Shown here: positions 14,178 through 23,555 of the stretch, one piece after another
Layout: the number at the start of each line of letters is the position of its first letter
Position numbering within the stretch: the first letter of the stretch is position 1
Origin: UBA1672 sp051967755
Lineage (GTDB): Bacteria; Pseudomonadota; Alphaproteobacteria; Micavibrionales; Micavibrionaceae
Assembly: GCA_051967755.1 (NCBI GenBank)
Contig: JBQDYD010000002.1
Location: 62,001 to 126,000, forward strand
Direction: 5' to 3'
DNA length: 64,000 nucleotides
Position numbers and translations under genes: made by a program
Notes under the pieces: generated by a model
What the model saw: only the letters and a program-made list of their open reading frames with translations
Databases searched by the model: none
What the model was told of the DNA's origin: nothing

Positions 14178-16334
14178 ATGGGTCAACTCGAGACATTAAA
14201 AGAAACAATACAGGGGTATAATCCCGGCTTTGATGAAAAGGCGGTTGATTCTGCGTATTATTATGCCAAGGAAAAGCATGACGGACAGTTCCGTTCCTCT
14301 GGTGAACCCTATTACACCCACCCTGTCGAAGTTGCGCAAATTCTTGCCAATATGGATATGGATGTCACGACCATCGTGACCGCCATTTTACATGACACGG
14401 TTGAGGATACGGATGCGACGCTTGAGGATTTAGAGAAGAAATTCGGTAAAACTGTTGCCGATTTGGTCAACGGCGTGAGTAAGCTTACCCGAATTGAGAG
14501 CCAAACCGTAGAGGGAAAGCAAGCTGAAAACTTCCGTAAGCTTTTACTCGCGATGTCAGAAGATATCCGGGTTTTATTGGTGAAGCTCTCTGACAGGTTG
14601 CATAATATGCGCACCATGGGCGGGATTAAAGATCCGAATAAACGCCGCCGCATTTCATTGGAAACGTTGGAAATATATGCTCCACTGGCGGAGCGTATCG
14701 GTGTGCATTTCATTAAGGCTGAGCTTGAGGATTTGTGTTTTGAGCAAATTAACCCTGAAGCAAGAGAGAGCATTACCAACCGCTTATCTTACCTTCGAAA
14801 AGAAGGGTTCGACGTTGTTGAGGAAATTATTTCCGAATTAAAAGGTTTGTTGGCGGAATCCGGCATAGATGCGGAGGTTACCGGCCGCGAAAAAACCCGC
14901 TATTCCATCTGGAAGAAAATGCAGCGCAAAAAGGTGGCCTTTGAACAGCTATCCGATATTATGGCTTTTCGTATTAAGGTCGATAAGATCGAAGATTGTT
15001 ATATGGCGCTTGGGATTATTCACGGTAAGTACCATAGCGTTCCCGGGCGGTTTAAAGATTATGTTTCGACACCGAAACCAAACGGGTATCGCTCAATACA
15101 TACCACAATTATGGGGCCAAAACGTCAACGTATTGAGGTGCAAATCAGAACGCATGATATGAATGCGGAGGCCGAGCTTGGTGTGGCTGCGCACTGGGCC
15201 TATAAGGGCGGCATGCAGCCGACAGAACGTGATGTCACCAAATATCGCTGGTTGCGTGAGCTTCTTGAAATTCTGGAGCAAGAGCAGAAACCCGAAGATT
15301 TCTGGGAAAATACCAAGCTTGAGCTGTTTGAAGATCAGGTGTTTGTTTTTACACCTAAGGGTGATTTGATTGAATTGCCAAGCGGTGCGACGCCGATTGA
15401 TTTCGCATATGCGATCCATTCTGATATCGGTGATCGTTGTGTCGGAACGAAAATTAACGGGCGTATTGCGCCGTTGAATTCGCGCTTGGCTAACGGGGAT
15501 CAGGTAGAGGTTATTACCGCGAAAACACAAAACCCATCCCCTACATGGGAGCGTTTTGTCGTCACGGGTAAGGCGCGTTCACATGTACGCAAATATGTGC
15601 GTAATCAGCAACGAGATGAATTTGTCATTCTTGGTAAAGCGATGCTTCAAAAGGTATTCAAGCAAGAAGGATATGAATTTACTGAAAAAGCTGTAACAGG
15701 TGTTTTGGATAAATATAAGGCCGATGAGGTCGATGATGTTTATGCAAAAATCGGATCTGGCATAGAGGTCGCGCGCGATATTTTTAAGGCGATTTTCCCA
15801 AGTCATCAAACCGCGATGGCGCAGCGCCCGTCAGAGCTTATGGATCAGGTCGGACGTGCTAAGCGCCCGGAAGATGCAGGGCCGATGCCGATTAAGGGGC
15901 TTATTCCCGGTATGGCGATGCATTTCGCGCGCTGTTGTCATCCGTTGCCCGGCGATCGTATTGTCGGGATCGTAACAACAGGTAAAGGCGTGACAATTCA
16001 CACGATTGATTGTGATACGCTTGAGACCTTTGCAGACACGCCGGAGCGTTGGCTTGATGTGTCATGGGGTGATCAAGGTGAAGCGCCGGAATCGCAAGTT
16101 GGCCGCCTGGTTATGACATTCACCAATGAAACAGGCGCGCTTGGGACGGTGACAACCGTGATCGGTAAAAACGGCGGCAATATCACCAACCTTAAAATCA
16201 CGAACAGATCGCTGGAATTCTGGGATATTCTGATCGATGTGTTCGTTAATGATACGAAGCATTTGAATAACGTGATTGCCGCATTACGTGCGACGCCATG
16301 CGTTGTTACAGTTGACCGTGCCCGCGGCGGTTAA
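14178..16334 (+). CDS. spoT: Bifunctional (p)ppGpp synthetase/hydrolase (RSH)
   Basis: This is the single long RSH enzyme of alphaproteobacteria, making and degrading the stringent-response alarmone. The N-terminal HD hydrolase domain is intact (YTHPVEVA and ILHDTVEDT). The synthetase domain contains RFKDYVSTPKPNGYRSIHT. A TGS domain (VFTPKGDLIELPSGATP), a helical/zinc-finger region (HFARCCHPLPGD) and a C-terminal ACT domain follow. Length is about 718 residues. The start is uncertain: TTG 14154 or ATG 14178. The latter is preferred because family members start just before this ETLKETI helix; neither has a strong ribosome binding site. pdxJ, often next in relatives, is absent here. Confidence 0.95.
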   Translation: MGQLETLKETIQGYNPGFDEKAVDSAYYYAKEKHDGQFRSSGEPYYTHPVEVAQILANMDMDVTTIVTAILHDTVEDTDATLEDLEKKFGKTVADLVNGVSKLTRIESQTVEGKQAENFRKLLLAMSEDIRVLLVKLSDRLHNMRTMGGIKDPNKRRRISLETLEIYAPLAERIGVHFIKAELEDLCFEQINPEARESITNRLSYLRKEGFDVVEEIISELKGLLAESGIDAEVTGREKTRYSIWKKMQRKKVAFEQLSDIMAFRIKVDKIEDCYMALGIIHGKYHSVPGRFKDYVSTPKPNGYRSIHTTIMGPKRQRIEVQIRTHDMNAEAELGVAAHWAYKGGMQPTERDVTKYRWLRELLEILEQEQKPEDFWENTKLELFEDQVFVFTPKGDLIELPSGATPIDFAYAIHSDIGDRCVGTKINGRIAPLNSRLANGDQVEVITAKTQNPSPTWERFVVTGKARSHVRKYVRNQQRDEFVILGKAMLQKVFKQEGYEFTEKAVTGVLDKYKADEVDDVYAKIGSGIEVARDIFKAIFPSHQTAMAQRPSELMDQVGRAKRPEDAGPMPIKGLIPGMAMHFARCCHPLPGDRIVGIVTTGKGVTIHTIDCDTLETFADTPERWLDVSWGDQGEAPESQVGRLVMTFTNETGALGTVTTVIGKNGGNITNLKITNRSLEFWDILIDVFVNDTKHLNNVIAALRATPCVVTVDRARGG

Positions 16335-16347
16335 GGCGTTTTCGGTT

Positions 16348-16908
16348 TTATTCCAATATATGGTTGTTGTGCTGTGGATTTGCAATGTCGTCCTGCATGC
16401 TTTTCAGAAGCGCGGATACTTGCTCTGCCTTATGATCGGGGTCTCCCAATACAGGAACGTGAACAAACGCAACCGGTATATTGCCGTTTTCTTTTGCCCA
16501 GTTTAAGCCTTGTAAGTAAATCTGATTGCAGTAATAACCGCCAATCATGCTTTTTGTCGGTGAAGATGCATGATTAGTCGCAAACGAAGATTCAACTTTG
16601 TCGCTAAATAAATGTTTGAGCGGAAGTGCCGTTGTGTTGGTGTCGTATGCGTGGGGCTCTATTAAAATATTTGTCGATGGGATGAGCATATGTTCACCCA
16701 TTGATATAATACCGCTTGGTTGTATCCGATCCAGTTCTTCCAAAAACGCTTCGATTCCCTGATCAGATGCGCTTATAATCAAATTTTCAAATGTTTCATT
16801 CTGATGTTTGTTCAAAGCAGCCAGAACGTCTTCACTGGCATTGGACTGGCGGAGCCACGCGCCAATTAGTCCGAAAGGTTTGAAAGCTGTGATGAGAATT
16901 TTGGACAT
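16348..16908 (-). CDS. pcp: Pyroglutamyl-peptidase I-like protein (peptidase C15)
   Basis: This cytoplasmic cysteine peptidase family removes N-terminal pyroglutamate. The 186-residue protein keeps the fold signature: TAFKPFG at the N-terminus, LIEPHAYDTN at about 82-91 (position of the catalytic Glu), GGYYCNQIYLQGL at about 122-134 (nucleophile Cys) and FVHVPVLGDP at about 148-157 (catalytic His). Sequence around these motifs diverges from standard Pcp, so substrate specificity could differ. It is read toward the RSH gene, ending 13 bp from it. Confidence 0.75.
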   Translation of the reverse strand: MSKILITAFKPFGLIGAWLRQSNASEDVLAALNKHQNETFENLIISASDQGIEAFLEELDRIQPSGIISMGEHMLIPSTNILIEPHAYDTNTTALPLKHLFSDKVESSFATNHASSPTKSMIGGYYCNQIYLQGLNWAKENGNIPVAFVHVPVLGDPDHKAEQVSALLKSMQDDIANPQHNNHILE

Positions 16909-16998
16909 TGCTTTCCTGAATGTTATTTACGAGCTCTTCGTTTCTGCGTGTGATGCCGTGTATTGTGTGTCATGGTTGTGCTCGGGTTGGTTAGGGCA

Positions 16999-17190
16999 TT
17001 ACGAGTGCAATAAAAGAAGATACGCGCGATCTCTCAAAAACGAATTAACAGCCAAAATTGCGGTAGTAATCAAGATTGTCAGCAAGATGGATTTAAACAA
17101 TATTTCAATTACATCGAGAGAAATAAAAACGAAGGTAATAATTTTTTCAAGCAGTGGCTTTTTTTCATTTTTTACGTTTCGTGAGGTCAT
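16999..17190 (-). CDS. Possible small single-pass membrane protein
   Basis: This 63-residue ORF starts MTSRNVKNEKKPLLEK and contains one long hydrophobic segment (about 18-48), with a basic region before and after. It begins 11 bp downstream of the apt stop codon in the same direction. The ribosome binding site is weak (TGATGA). A longer frame to 17295 overlaps apt and is unlikely. No family is recognised; it may be non-coding. Confidence 0.35.
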   Translation of the reverse strand: MTSRNVKNEKKPLLEKIITFVFISLDVIEILFKSILLTILITTAILAVNSFLRDRAYLLLLHS

Positions 17191-17200
17191 ATTAATATCA

Positions 17201-17746
17201 TCATGCGCTTTTCGCATTCTGCGCAAACGGATCAAGCGGAGCCTGCACAAGGGATTCAAACGGGAAGTCGAGCTTTGCTGCGCCGCCAAGTTCATGTAGC
17301 TCTATAACGCATGTTGAAATGACAATTTCGCCGCCTGCCTTACGGATCAGATCACCGGTTGCTTTTAATGTACCACCCGTTGCCAAAAGGTCATCCATAA
17401 TGGCGACACGCATGCCGGGTTTAATAAGGCTTTTTTGAATTTCAACAATATCTGTTCCGTATTCCAGCGCGTATTCCTGTGCGATGACTTCGCCGGGCAA
17501 TTTCCCCTTTTTACGAACCATACCAAAAGGCAGGTTCAGGCTTTGTGCCACAGGAACACCGGTTAAAAATCCGCGAGATTCAATGCCGACAATTAAGTCC
17601 GCTTCTTTTTCAATGACGCGGGCGATTAAATCATCCACGATGTTGTGCCAAATTTCGGGCTGCCTCAACAAAGACTGAATATCGTAAAAATTAATGCCTT
17701 CCTTCGGGAAGTTCGGTACAACGTCAATATGCGAAAGAATGGTCAT
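17201..17746 (-). CDS. apt: Adenine phosphoribosyltransferase
   Basis: It salvages adenine to AMP using PRPP. The 181-residue length and full motif set match Apt: the N-terminal VVPNFPKEGINFYDI, the IVGIESRGFLTGVPVA loop (about 53-68), MVRKKGKLPGE, and the PRPP-binding VAIMDDLLATGGT (about 113-125). It is read away from the DUF2062-acpS operon. A small membrane-protein-like ORF may follow it. Confidence 0.96.
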   Translation of the reverse strand: MTILSHIDVVPNFPKEGINFYDIQSLLRQPEIWHNIVDDLIARVIEKEADLIVGIESRGFLTGVPVAQSLNLPFGMVRKKGKLPGEVIAQEYALEYGTDIVEIQKSLIKPGMRVAIMDDLLATGGTLKATGDLIRKAGGEIVISTCVIELHELGGAAKLDFPFESLVQAPLDPFAQNAKSA

Positions 17747-17842
17747 GTATGTCCTGTCCTTAAATAAAAAAGTTCTTTAAACCATTAGGTATCCTGTATA
17801 CTGTTTAGTGCGGATTAACGGTTATATGCAAGTTAAAAGATT

Positions 17843-18436
17843 ATGTTTAAAAGGCGCAAACCCCTAACAATTAGTGAAACGGCGCAGCAAATTTTCTGGC
17901 CTTCGATGGGGTGGAAGCGTTCTATTATATATACTAAGCATCGTTTATTGAGGGTTGCGGATACAACACATAGCATCGCGCTTGGTTTGGCTGTCGGGCT
18001 GGGGGTTTCATTTACGCCATTGTTGGGTACGCATTTTCTGCAAGCGGGCCTTATCGCTTATCTTCTGCGTGGGAATATTTTTACAGCAATGATTGGTACA
18101 TGGATCGGCAATCCGTGGACGTTTCCGTTCTTTTGGTGGGCGGGTTTTTCATTCGGGAGCTTCCTGTTCGGCTTTTTTGGCTTGCAGGGGGCGGCTAATA
18201 TTCCTGAGCATATAACATTTACCGTTATATATGAGGATTTTTGGGCGTTGTTTATGCCTTGGATGTTGGGTGGCTATATACTACTGGTGCTTAGTATACC
18301 GCCAAGTTATTTTGTTTATTACAAAATGATAGCGAGTGCGAAGAAAGCCCGTGAGGCGGCGAAGGAAAAAGCCAAGGCACTTAAGCTGAAGAAAGCCAAA
18401 GCCAAAACAAAAGCTGTGCAGGTGCCGGACGAATGA
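17843..18436 (+). CDS. DUF2062 membrane protein
   Basis: This 197-residue inner-membrane protein is of the DUF2062 family, function unknown. It has a hydrophobic domain with SIALGLAVGLGVSFTPLLGTH (about 43-63) and a WIGNPWTFPFFWW motif typical of the family, then two more membrane segments and a Lys/Ala-rich cytoplasmic tail (about 155-197). Its stop overlaps the start of acpS by 4 bp (ATGA), so the two are translationally coupled at the head of an acpS-lepB-rnc-era block. Confidence 0.88.
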   Translation: MFKRRKPLTISETAQQIFWPSMGWKRSIIYTKHRLLRVADTTHSIALGLAVGLGVSFTPLLGTHFLQAGLIAYLLRGNIFTAMIGTWIGNPWTFPFFWWAGFSFGSFLFGFFGLQGAANIPEHITFTVIYEDFWALFMPWMLGGYILLVLSIPPSYFVYYKMIASAKKAREAAKEKAKALKLKKAKAKTKAVQVPDE

Positions 18437-18840
18437 TTTTAGGTATCGGTAATGATCTTGTGAAAATTGATCGCATCAAAGATGCGCTAGAGCGCCATGG
18501 TGCCCGTTTTGAACAGAGGTGCTTTACGGATACTGAGCGTAAAAAAGCAGCGCGCAGAGAGCAGGCAGGCACGCATGTGGATGTATATGCAAAGCGCTTT
18601 GCCGCCAAGGAGGCATGTGCGAAAGCATTGGGTACGGGGATGTCTGAGGGCGTTTATTTTAGTACGATCGGCGTAGTCGAAGATGAAAAAGGGCGTCCCT
18701 TTATTGAGTTGACCGATGGCGCGTTAAGGCGATTAGAAGAGATGACGCCAAGTGGCTATACCCCTCATATTCATCTAAGCCTAAGTGATGATCCGCCTTT
18801 TGCGCAGGCATTTGTTGTGATAGAAGCGTTGCCTAAATGA
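18433..18840 (+). CDS. acpS: Holo-[acyl-carrier-protein] synthase
   Basis: It transfers the 4'-phosphopantetheine arm from CoA to acyl carrier protein, essential for fatty acid synthesis. The 135-residue protein has the family start ILGIGNDLVKIDRI (metal-binding Asp at residue 8) and the YAKRFAAKEACAKALGTG motif (about 55-72, with the second metal-binding Glu). Its start overlaps the DUF2062 stop. lepB follows 87 bp later, as in many alphaproteobacteria. Confidence 0.96.
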   Translation: MILGIGNDLVKIDRIKDALERHGARFEQRCFTDTERKKAARREQAGTHVDVYAKRFAAKEACAKALGTGMSEGVYFSTIGVVEDEKGRPFIELTDGALRRLEEMTPSGYTPHIHLSLSDDPPFAQAFVVIEALPK

Positions 18841-18927
18841 AATAAATCGTGACAGAATTGTTTGTAATATCGGCCTCAGGCTAATCTTAGCTGGCATTTC
18901 CTGTAATTTTACTGTAAATCGAGTTGT

Positions 18928-19767
18928 ATGTCAGAGAAAGTAGAAAACACAATGAATGAGCAAGAGCAGGAAGATGGGAAAACCAAACCTGTGTTGCTTG
19001 AAAAGGGTGAGTTGAGTGAGTTCGTGAAAACGGCTCTTGTCGCTGTGTTTATCGCTCTTGTTATACGCTCTGTTTTCTTTGAACCTTTCAATATTCCTTC
19101 CGGTTCTATGAAGCCGACATTGTTGATCGGTGATTATCTTTTTGTGAACAAGCCATCCTATGGCTATAGCCGTTTTTCTTTTCCGTTTGGTATCGCGCCT
19201 ATTGAAGAGCGTATTTGGGCAAAAGAGCCAAGCCGCGGAGATATCGTTGTTTTTGCTTTGCCGACAAATTCCGGTGTTGATTACATTAAACGTGTGATTG
19301 GGTTGCCTGGGGATACGGTACAGGTAAAAAGAGGGCGTTTGTTTATCAATGATGTGCTTGTTCCGCGCGAAGTGGTCGGTACCCTTACGATAGAAGCAGA
19401 TAGTGGCGAGGCGCAAATCGTGACGGAATATATCGAAACGTTGCCTGGTGGTGTGGTGCATAGTATTTACGAAGAGTCTGATTCAGAAAGGCTTGATAAT
19501 ACGCCATTATATACTGTGCCTGAGGGGCATTACTTTATGATGGGTGATAATAGAGATAATTCGCAAGATAGTCGCGTAGCGGATCATGTCGGGCCGGTGC
19601 CATTTGAAAATATCATCGGGAGAGCGGATTTCTTATTTTTCTCTACAAACCATTATGCGCGTTTGATTGAGATTTGGAAATGGCCATGGAGTATTCGTTA
19701 TGGTCGATTGTTTATGGATATTGATCCGGTCAGAATAGAAGAAGAGGCGCCAGCGCCAACAAAATAA
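18928..19767 (+). CDS. lepB: Signal peptidase I
   Basis: This inner-membrane protease cleaves signal peptides of Sec and Tat substrates. The 279-residue protein has one N-terminal membrane segment (about 32-50), the box B NIPSGSMKPTLLIGDY with nucleophile Ser 60, the general base Lys 121 in YIKRVIGLPGD, and the MGDNRDNSQDSR box. ATG 18928 is used; ATG 18952 is an alternative. It is followed 13 bp later by rnc, the conserved alphaproteobacterial order. Confidence 0.96.
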   Translation: MSEKVENTMNEQEQEDGKTKPVLLEKGELSEFVKTALVAVFIALVIRSVFFEPFNIPSGSMKPTLLIGDYLFVNKPSYGYSRFSFPFGIAPIEERIWAKEPSRGDIVVFALPTNSGVDYIKRVIGLPGDTVQVKRGRLFINDVLVPREVVGTLTIEADSGEAQIVTEYIETLPGGVVHSIYEESDSERLDNTPLYTVPEGHYFMMGDNRDNSQDSRVADHVGPVPFENIIGRADFLFFSTNHYARLIEIWKWPWSIRYGRLFMDIDPVRIEEEAPAPTK

Positions 19768-19780
19768 GAAGGGCTGTTAT

Positions 19781-20455
19781 ATGACGAAGCCTATAGATGA
19801 TCTTCAGAAAAAAATACAATACCGCTTTGCGGACCAAGAATTATTGCGCGTTGCGCTTACGCATTCCAGTACAGGCGAAAAAGATAATTATGAGCGCCTC
19901 GAGTTTTTAGGCGATCGTGTTCTTGGTCTGGTGATTGCTGCTTTGTTGTTCAGGCGTTTCCCCGATGAAAAAGAGGGGGATTTGGCCAAGCGTTTGGCGT
20001 CATTGGTGCAGGGCCGAACATTGGCAAAGCTTTCGGCGCAAATTTCTCTTGGTGATTATATCTATTTTTCGGATGCGGAAGCCGCTGCTGGTGGTGCAGA
20101 GAATGATCATATCCTGGCAGATGTGTTTGAGTCTGTAATTGGTGCGTTATATTTGGATGGTGGTTTTGATGAATGCCAACGTTTGATTGAAACATATTGG
20201 AAAGATATTTTGCACACAATGGAGCAGCCGCCGCAGCACCCTAAAACCGCCATTCAAGAATGGGCGCAAGCGCAGGGTTTGCCTTTGCCTGTTTATGAGA
20301 TTGTTGGTCAAACCGGACCTGATCACGCACCGGAATTTCAGGTGCGCTTATTAATAAAGGGGCATGACCCCATATTGGCCGAAGGGCGTTCACGCGCCGA
20401 AGCGGAAAAAAGAGCTGCGGCAGAATTTATGTCCGGTGTACCGAAAGAAAATTAA
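19781..20455 (+). CDS. rnc: Ribonuclease III
   Basis: This endoribonuclease cleaves double-stranded RNA in rRNA precursors and many mRNAs. The 224-residue protein has the signature ERLEFLGDRVLGLVIA (about 39-54, catalytic Glu/Asp), a second acidic site ADVFESVIGALYLD, and a C-terminal double-stranded RNA-binding domain (about 155-222). It lies between lepB (13 bp) and era (3 bp), clearly one operon. Confidence 0.97.
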   Translation: MTKPIDDLQKKIQYRFADQELLRVALTHSSTGEKDNYERLEFLGDRVLGLVIAALLFRRFPDEKEGDLAKRLASLVQGRTLAKLSAQISLGDYIYFSDAEAAAGGAENDHILADVFESVIGALYLDGGFDECQRLIETYWKDILHTMEQPPQHPKTAIQEWAQAQGLPLPVYEIVGQTGPDHAPEFQVRLLIKGHDPILAEGRSRAEAEKRAAAEFMSGVPKEN

Positions 20456-20458
20456 ATC

Positions 20459-21400
20459 ATGACAGATACCACCTCAAATGACTCTCTTAAAACACGTTGC
20501 GGTTTCGTAAGTGTTATCGGTCTGCCGAATGCAGGTAAATCAACATTAATGAATGCGTTGGTCGGAACTAAGATTTCTATTGTATCACGTAAGGTGCAGA
20601 CAACACGGTGCCGTGTTATGGGGATTGCCCTGCATAATGATGCGCAGATTGTCATGATTGACACACCGGGAATTTTTAAGCCAAGAAAAACCCTTGAAAA
20701 AGCGATGGTGTCTGCGGCTTTATCAAGTTTTGATGAAACAGATTTTGTTATTCATATTGTTGATGCATCCGTGAAAAATCCGGCGGAAAATAATCGCATG
20801 ATTTTAAATGCCTTATCTGATCAAGGCATTGATAAGAGTAAAGTTATTCTGGTGCTAAATAAGGTTGATCGTTTAAATAAGCCGAAATTGTTGGCCGCCG
20901 CACAAGAAATGAATGATGCCTTTCCCTATGAGGCCACATTTATGGTGAGTGCGCTTGAGGAGAAAGGTGTGCCTGACCTTGCGGATTATCTGGCATCTAT
21001 TTTGCCGCAGGGGGAGTGGTTATATCCTGAGGATCAGATAACCGATATGCCAATGCGGTTGGTTGCCGCCGAAATTACGCGTGAAAAAATCTATGATTTG
21101 GTTCATCAGGAAATTCCTTATTCTGTGTTTGTTGAGACAGAAAGTTGGGATGTTCAGCATGACGGAAGTGCCAAAATATCTCAGGTTATTTATGTTCAGA
21201 AAGATAGCCAAAAGGGTATTATTCTAGGCAAGGGCGGCAGTAAAATAAAAATGATCGGACAGGCCGCCAGACAGGATTTGGAAGATATAACAGGCGGTCG
21301 TGTGCATTTGAAAACCTTTGTTAAGGTGCAAGAAAACTGGTCAGAACGCGCGGAAAATTATGAGATGTTCGGTCTTGATATACCTCGAGACGGGCGATAA
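20459..21400 (+). CDS. era: GTPase Era
   Basis: This GTPase binds the 3' end of 16S rRNA during 30S maturation. The 313-residue protein has G1 GLPNAGKST (about 21-29), G3 DTPGIF, G4 LNKVDRL, and a C-terminal KH domain with GKGGSKIKMIGQAAR (about 257-271). It begins 3 bp after rnc. A gene-free stretch (21401-21612) follows; it holds the promoter region of gcrA, and I see no other feature there. Confidence 0.97.
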   Translation: MTDTTSNDSLKTRCGFVSVIGLPNAGKSTLMNALVGTKISIVSRKVQTTRCRVMGIALHNDAQIVMIDTPGIFKPRKTLEKAMVSAALSSFDETDFVIHIVDASVKNPAENNRMILNALSDQGIDKSKVILVLNKVDRLNKPKLLAAAQEMNDAFPYEATFMVSALEEKGVPDLADYLASILPQGEWLYPEDQITDMPMRLVAAEITREKIYDLVHQEIPYSVFVETESWDVQHDGSAKISQVIYVQKDSQKGIILGKGGSKIKMIGQAARQDLEDITGGRVHLKTFVKVQENWSERAENYEMFGLDIPRDGR

Positions 21401-21612
21401 GCGGGCTTATATTTTTTGCGTATTAAAGTCAAATGATAAACCGATAAAATGCGCTGTATGTGGATAAAGAATTTTTTTTATTTTTATCACTTGGCGCGGC
21501 GGCATAGTTCCTGATACATTAGGTTATTACTTGGAAAATCTGAAAAACGTGTTGCAAATCAATGCTTTAGGCATGGTTTGACCGTGCGTCTATATTAAGC
21601 TGGAGGTATTAC

Positions 21613-22137
21613 ATGAGTTGGACTGAAGAGCGTGTGTCTTTGTTAACAAAGCTCTGGGGGGAAGGGCATACTGCGGCCGAAATTGCGAAGCAATTAGGTG
21701 GAGTTACCAGAAATGCCGTAATCGGAAAAGCCCATCGTTTAAAACTATCTAACCGTGTATCACCGATCCAGCAAAACAAGAAGCCAGCGAACAGAAATGT
21801 TGAAAGAAAGCCTGTTAAAAAGGTTTCCGTAGCACCGGTTCAGAAAGAGACACAAACAGTTGTTTCAGAAATAGAGTCTGTTACACGTGAGCGTGTGAAA
21901 AATGGTGAGCTTTATGACCTTATGGATCTGAAGCCACGTATGTGCCGTTGGCCTTGCGGCGACCCTAAGCATAGTGACTTTGGTTTTTGTGGTGAGAATG
22001 CCATGCCCGGATTACCATATTGCGAAGAGCATGCGAAGATTGCTTATCAAGCTGCGACACGTAACCGTATCTTTAGTGCGGACAAAGAAGTTAAGCAAGT
22101 TAAGGCCGCTTTGGCGAAGAAAGCTGCTTCAAACTAG
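21613..22137 (+). CDS. gcrA: GcrA-type cell-cycle regulator
   Basis: This alphaproteobacterial regulator works with sigma-70 and N6-adenine-methylated GANTC sites to time cell-cycle transcription. The 174-residue protein has the family HTH at the N-terminus (SWTEERVSLLTKLWGEG, then AAEIAKQLG and TRNAVIGKAHRLKL). A basic linker and a C-terminal Cys-rich module follow (MCRWPCGDP ... GFCGENAMPGLPYCEEHA). GGAGG lies before the ATG. A terminator follows at 22178. Its presence is a strong marker for the host class. Confidence 0.95.
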   Translation: MSWTEERVSLLTKLWGEGHTAAEIAKQLGGVTRNAVIGKAHRLKLSNRVSPIQQNKKPANRNVERKPVKKVSVAPVQKETQTVVSEIESVTRERVKNGELYDLMDLKPRMCRWPCGDPKHSDFGFCGENAMPGLPYCEEHAKIAYQAATRNRIFSADKEVKQVKAALAKKAASN

Positions 22138-22177
22138 TGTAAAAATCAGAAGAATATCTGTTTATACTTCAAAGCAT

Positions 22178-22204
22178 AAAGCCACCAATATGGTGGCTTT
22201 TTAT
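22178..22204 (+). terminator. Rho-independent terminator of gcrA
   Basis: GCCACCA/TGGTGGC form a 7-bp stem with a 3-base loop, extended by A-T pairs, followed by TTTTTATT. It lies about 40 bp after the gcrA stop. It also faces the convergent prepilin gene at 22230. Confidence 0.85.
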
Positions 22205-22229
22205 TGTTTCGGATATAATGTTTTGCCTG

Positions 22230-23540
22230 TTATGGCTGTAGGACGCACGTGCCGAATTCATGGCAACAATATAGCGCGCCTTGATTGGAAAATCCGCGCA
22301 GAAATGTTTGCTCCGGCGGGGTTGCCCCACTTCCGTCGTGGTCAATAAGCGGGCAGGTGGCGTTGATGGGTGTCCAATCAACATCTCTGCATTTTACCTC
22401 ATTATCACCAAAGGCATATGCAACTCGGCCAACAGGGCACGTTGTTCCCGATCCGCCGATCGCGTCAGGGTCCAGACATACCGTTTCATTTTGGTTACAG
22501 ACTGCACTGTTTCTTGTAATCAGGCTGAGTTCTGCACTCAGGTCGCCGACAACATGCAAGAGGTGCGAAGGTACGTCTGTTCCTACGCCCACATTACCAA
22601 CATTAGTGTTGTAAATATGGGATTCACCGGCGGGGCTTGCAAGTGAGCGTCTCCAAAGAGACTTATGTCCGGTGGCGGTATAAAACAGAATGTCATCATT
22701 ATAGTCATCATTGTCCGCCATAGAGCGTATGCCTTGCATGAAGATCGCATCATTCCTGTCACAATTTTCAACTTCCGGTTCAATCGAACCGCCTGACGGA
22801 CCCGGCGGCGTAGGTGCAGGCGGGCCTGGTGGCGCAACAGAGGCAACCATACAGTCACCATGCATATCACCTGAAACAGAGTACGCTGCGCGTTTGTTAT
22901 CGCCGTGTGAAAAAACTACGAAATGTGCGGAATCATCAGGTGTTACCACGCTTAGGTTATTTTCATCTTCCACTCTGATCGCGCCCATATTCGGGCTGGC
23001 GGGGTTAATCAAGTTATGCGTGATGTTATTTGTCATGTGCTCTGTTACTGCGTAACTGAGGAGCATGCTATAGCCGTCAAGGCGATGATATTCGTAAAAA
23101 GGTGTATCAACGACACCCTCAAATAATGTTCTAAACGGCAACACCCCCATCACAACGACATCATTGCTTCCGTTCAGATCTCCGTCACGACTGGAGTTGG
23201 TTGTGCACACTATGTTTAGCGGTACATTCGTGCAGTTGTCAGGATCAAATGCCGCGTCTGCGTAGTTTCTGCAAACTGAGCGGCCGTAATTGGCGTCATC
23301 TGCCTCCAGTGTCGGGTCAGCGGGGCAGGGGTAAAAACCATTCAGGCCGAAAAACTCGTCCAGAGCGTCTTGAGCATATTTTAAGTGTTCAAGCGTTTTT
23401 TCGTGTTTCAGGCTGACTGTGTATTGCTTAACAAAATTTGCAGCGACGAGCATTGTCATGCCGGAGATCAGTAAGACGACCCCGATTTCAACCATGGTAA
23501 AGCCACGTTCATTTATGATCTTATTTTTAAAAAAAGTCAC
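22230..23540 (-). CDS. Large prepilin-like protein 1 (pilus/pseudopilus adhesin candidate)
   Basis: This 436-residue protein has a type IV prepilin signal: a short basic leader, cleavage expected at G13|F14, Glu at +5 (E18), then a hydrophobic helix (about 14-38). The mature domain contains the FYPCPADPTLEADDANYGRS motif shared with its two neighbours and a VGVGTDVPSHLLHVVGDL segment that resembles the GIGTxxP..LxVxGx motif of phage tail fibres. Several Cys suggest disulfides outside the cell. It is the last of three tandem prepilin-like genes, 15 bp after the second. Prepilins are usually 120-200 residues, so this one is very large. No assembly ATPase or platform gene is nearby. Confidence 0.75.
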   Translation of the reverse strand: MTFFKNKIINERGFTMVEIGVVLLISGMTMLVAANFVKQYTVSLKHEKTLEHLKYAQDALDEFFGLNGFYPCPADPTLEADDANYGRSVCRNYADAAFDPDNCTNVPLNIVCTTNSSRDGDLNGSNDVVVMGVLPFRTLFEGVVDTPFYEYHRLDGYSMLLSYAVTEHMTNNITHNLINPASPNMGAIRVEDENNLSVVTPDDSAHFVVFSHGDNKRAAYSVSGDMHGDCMVASVAPPGPPAPTPPGPSGGSIEPEVENCDRNDAIFMQGIRSMADNDDYNDDILFYTATGHKSLWRRSLASPAGESHIYNTNVGNVGVGTDVPSHLLHVVGDLSAELSLITRNSAVCNQNETVCLDPDAIGGSGTTCPVGRVAYAFGDNEVKCRDVDWTPINATCPLIDHDGSGATPPEQTFLRGFSNQGALYCCHEFGTCVLQP

Positions 23541-23555
23541 AATATTACTTCCTTT

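Noticed and set aside
15093..15530. Minus-strand ORF of 145 codons inside the RSH gene
   Set aside because: It lies wholly antisense to a conserved synthetase/TGS region and has no family resemblance.
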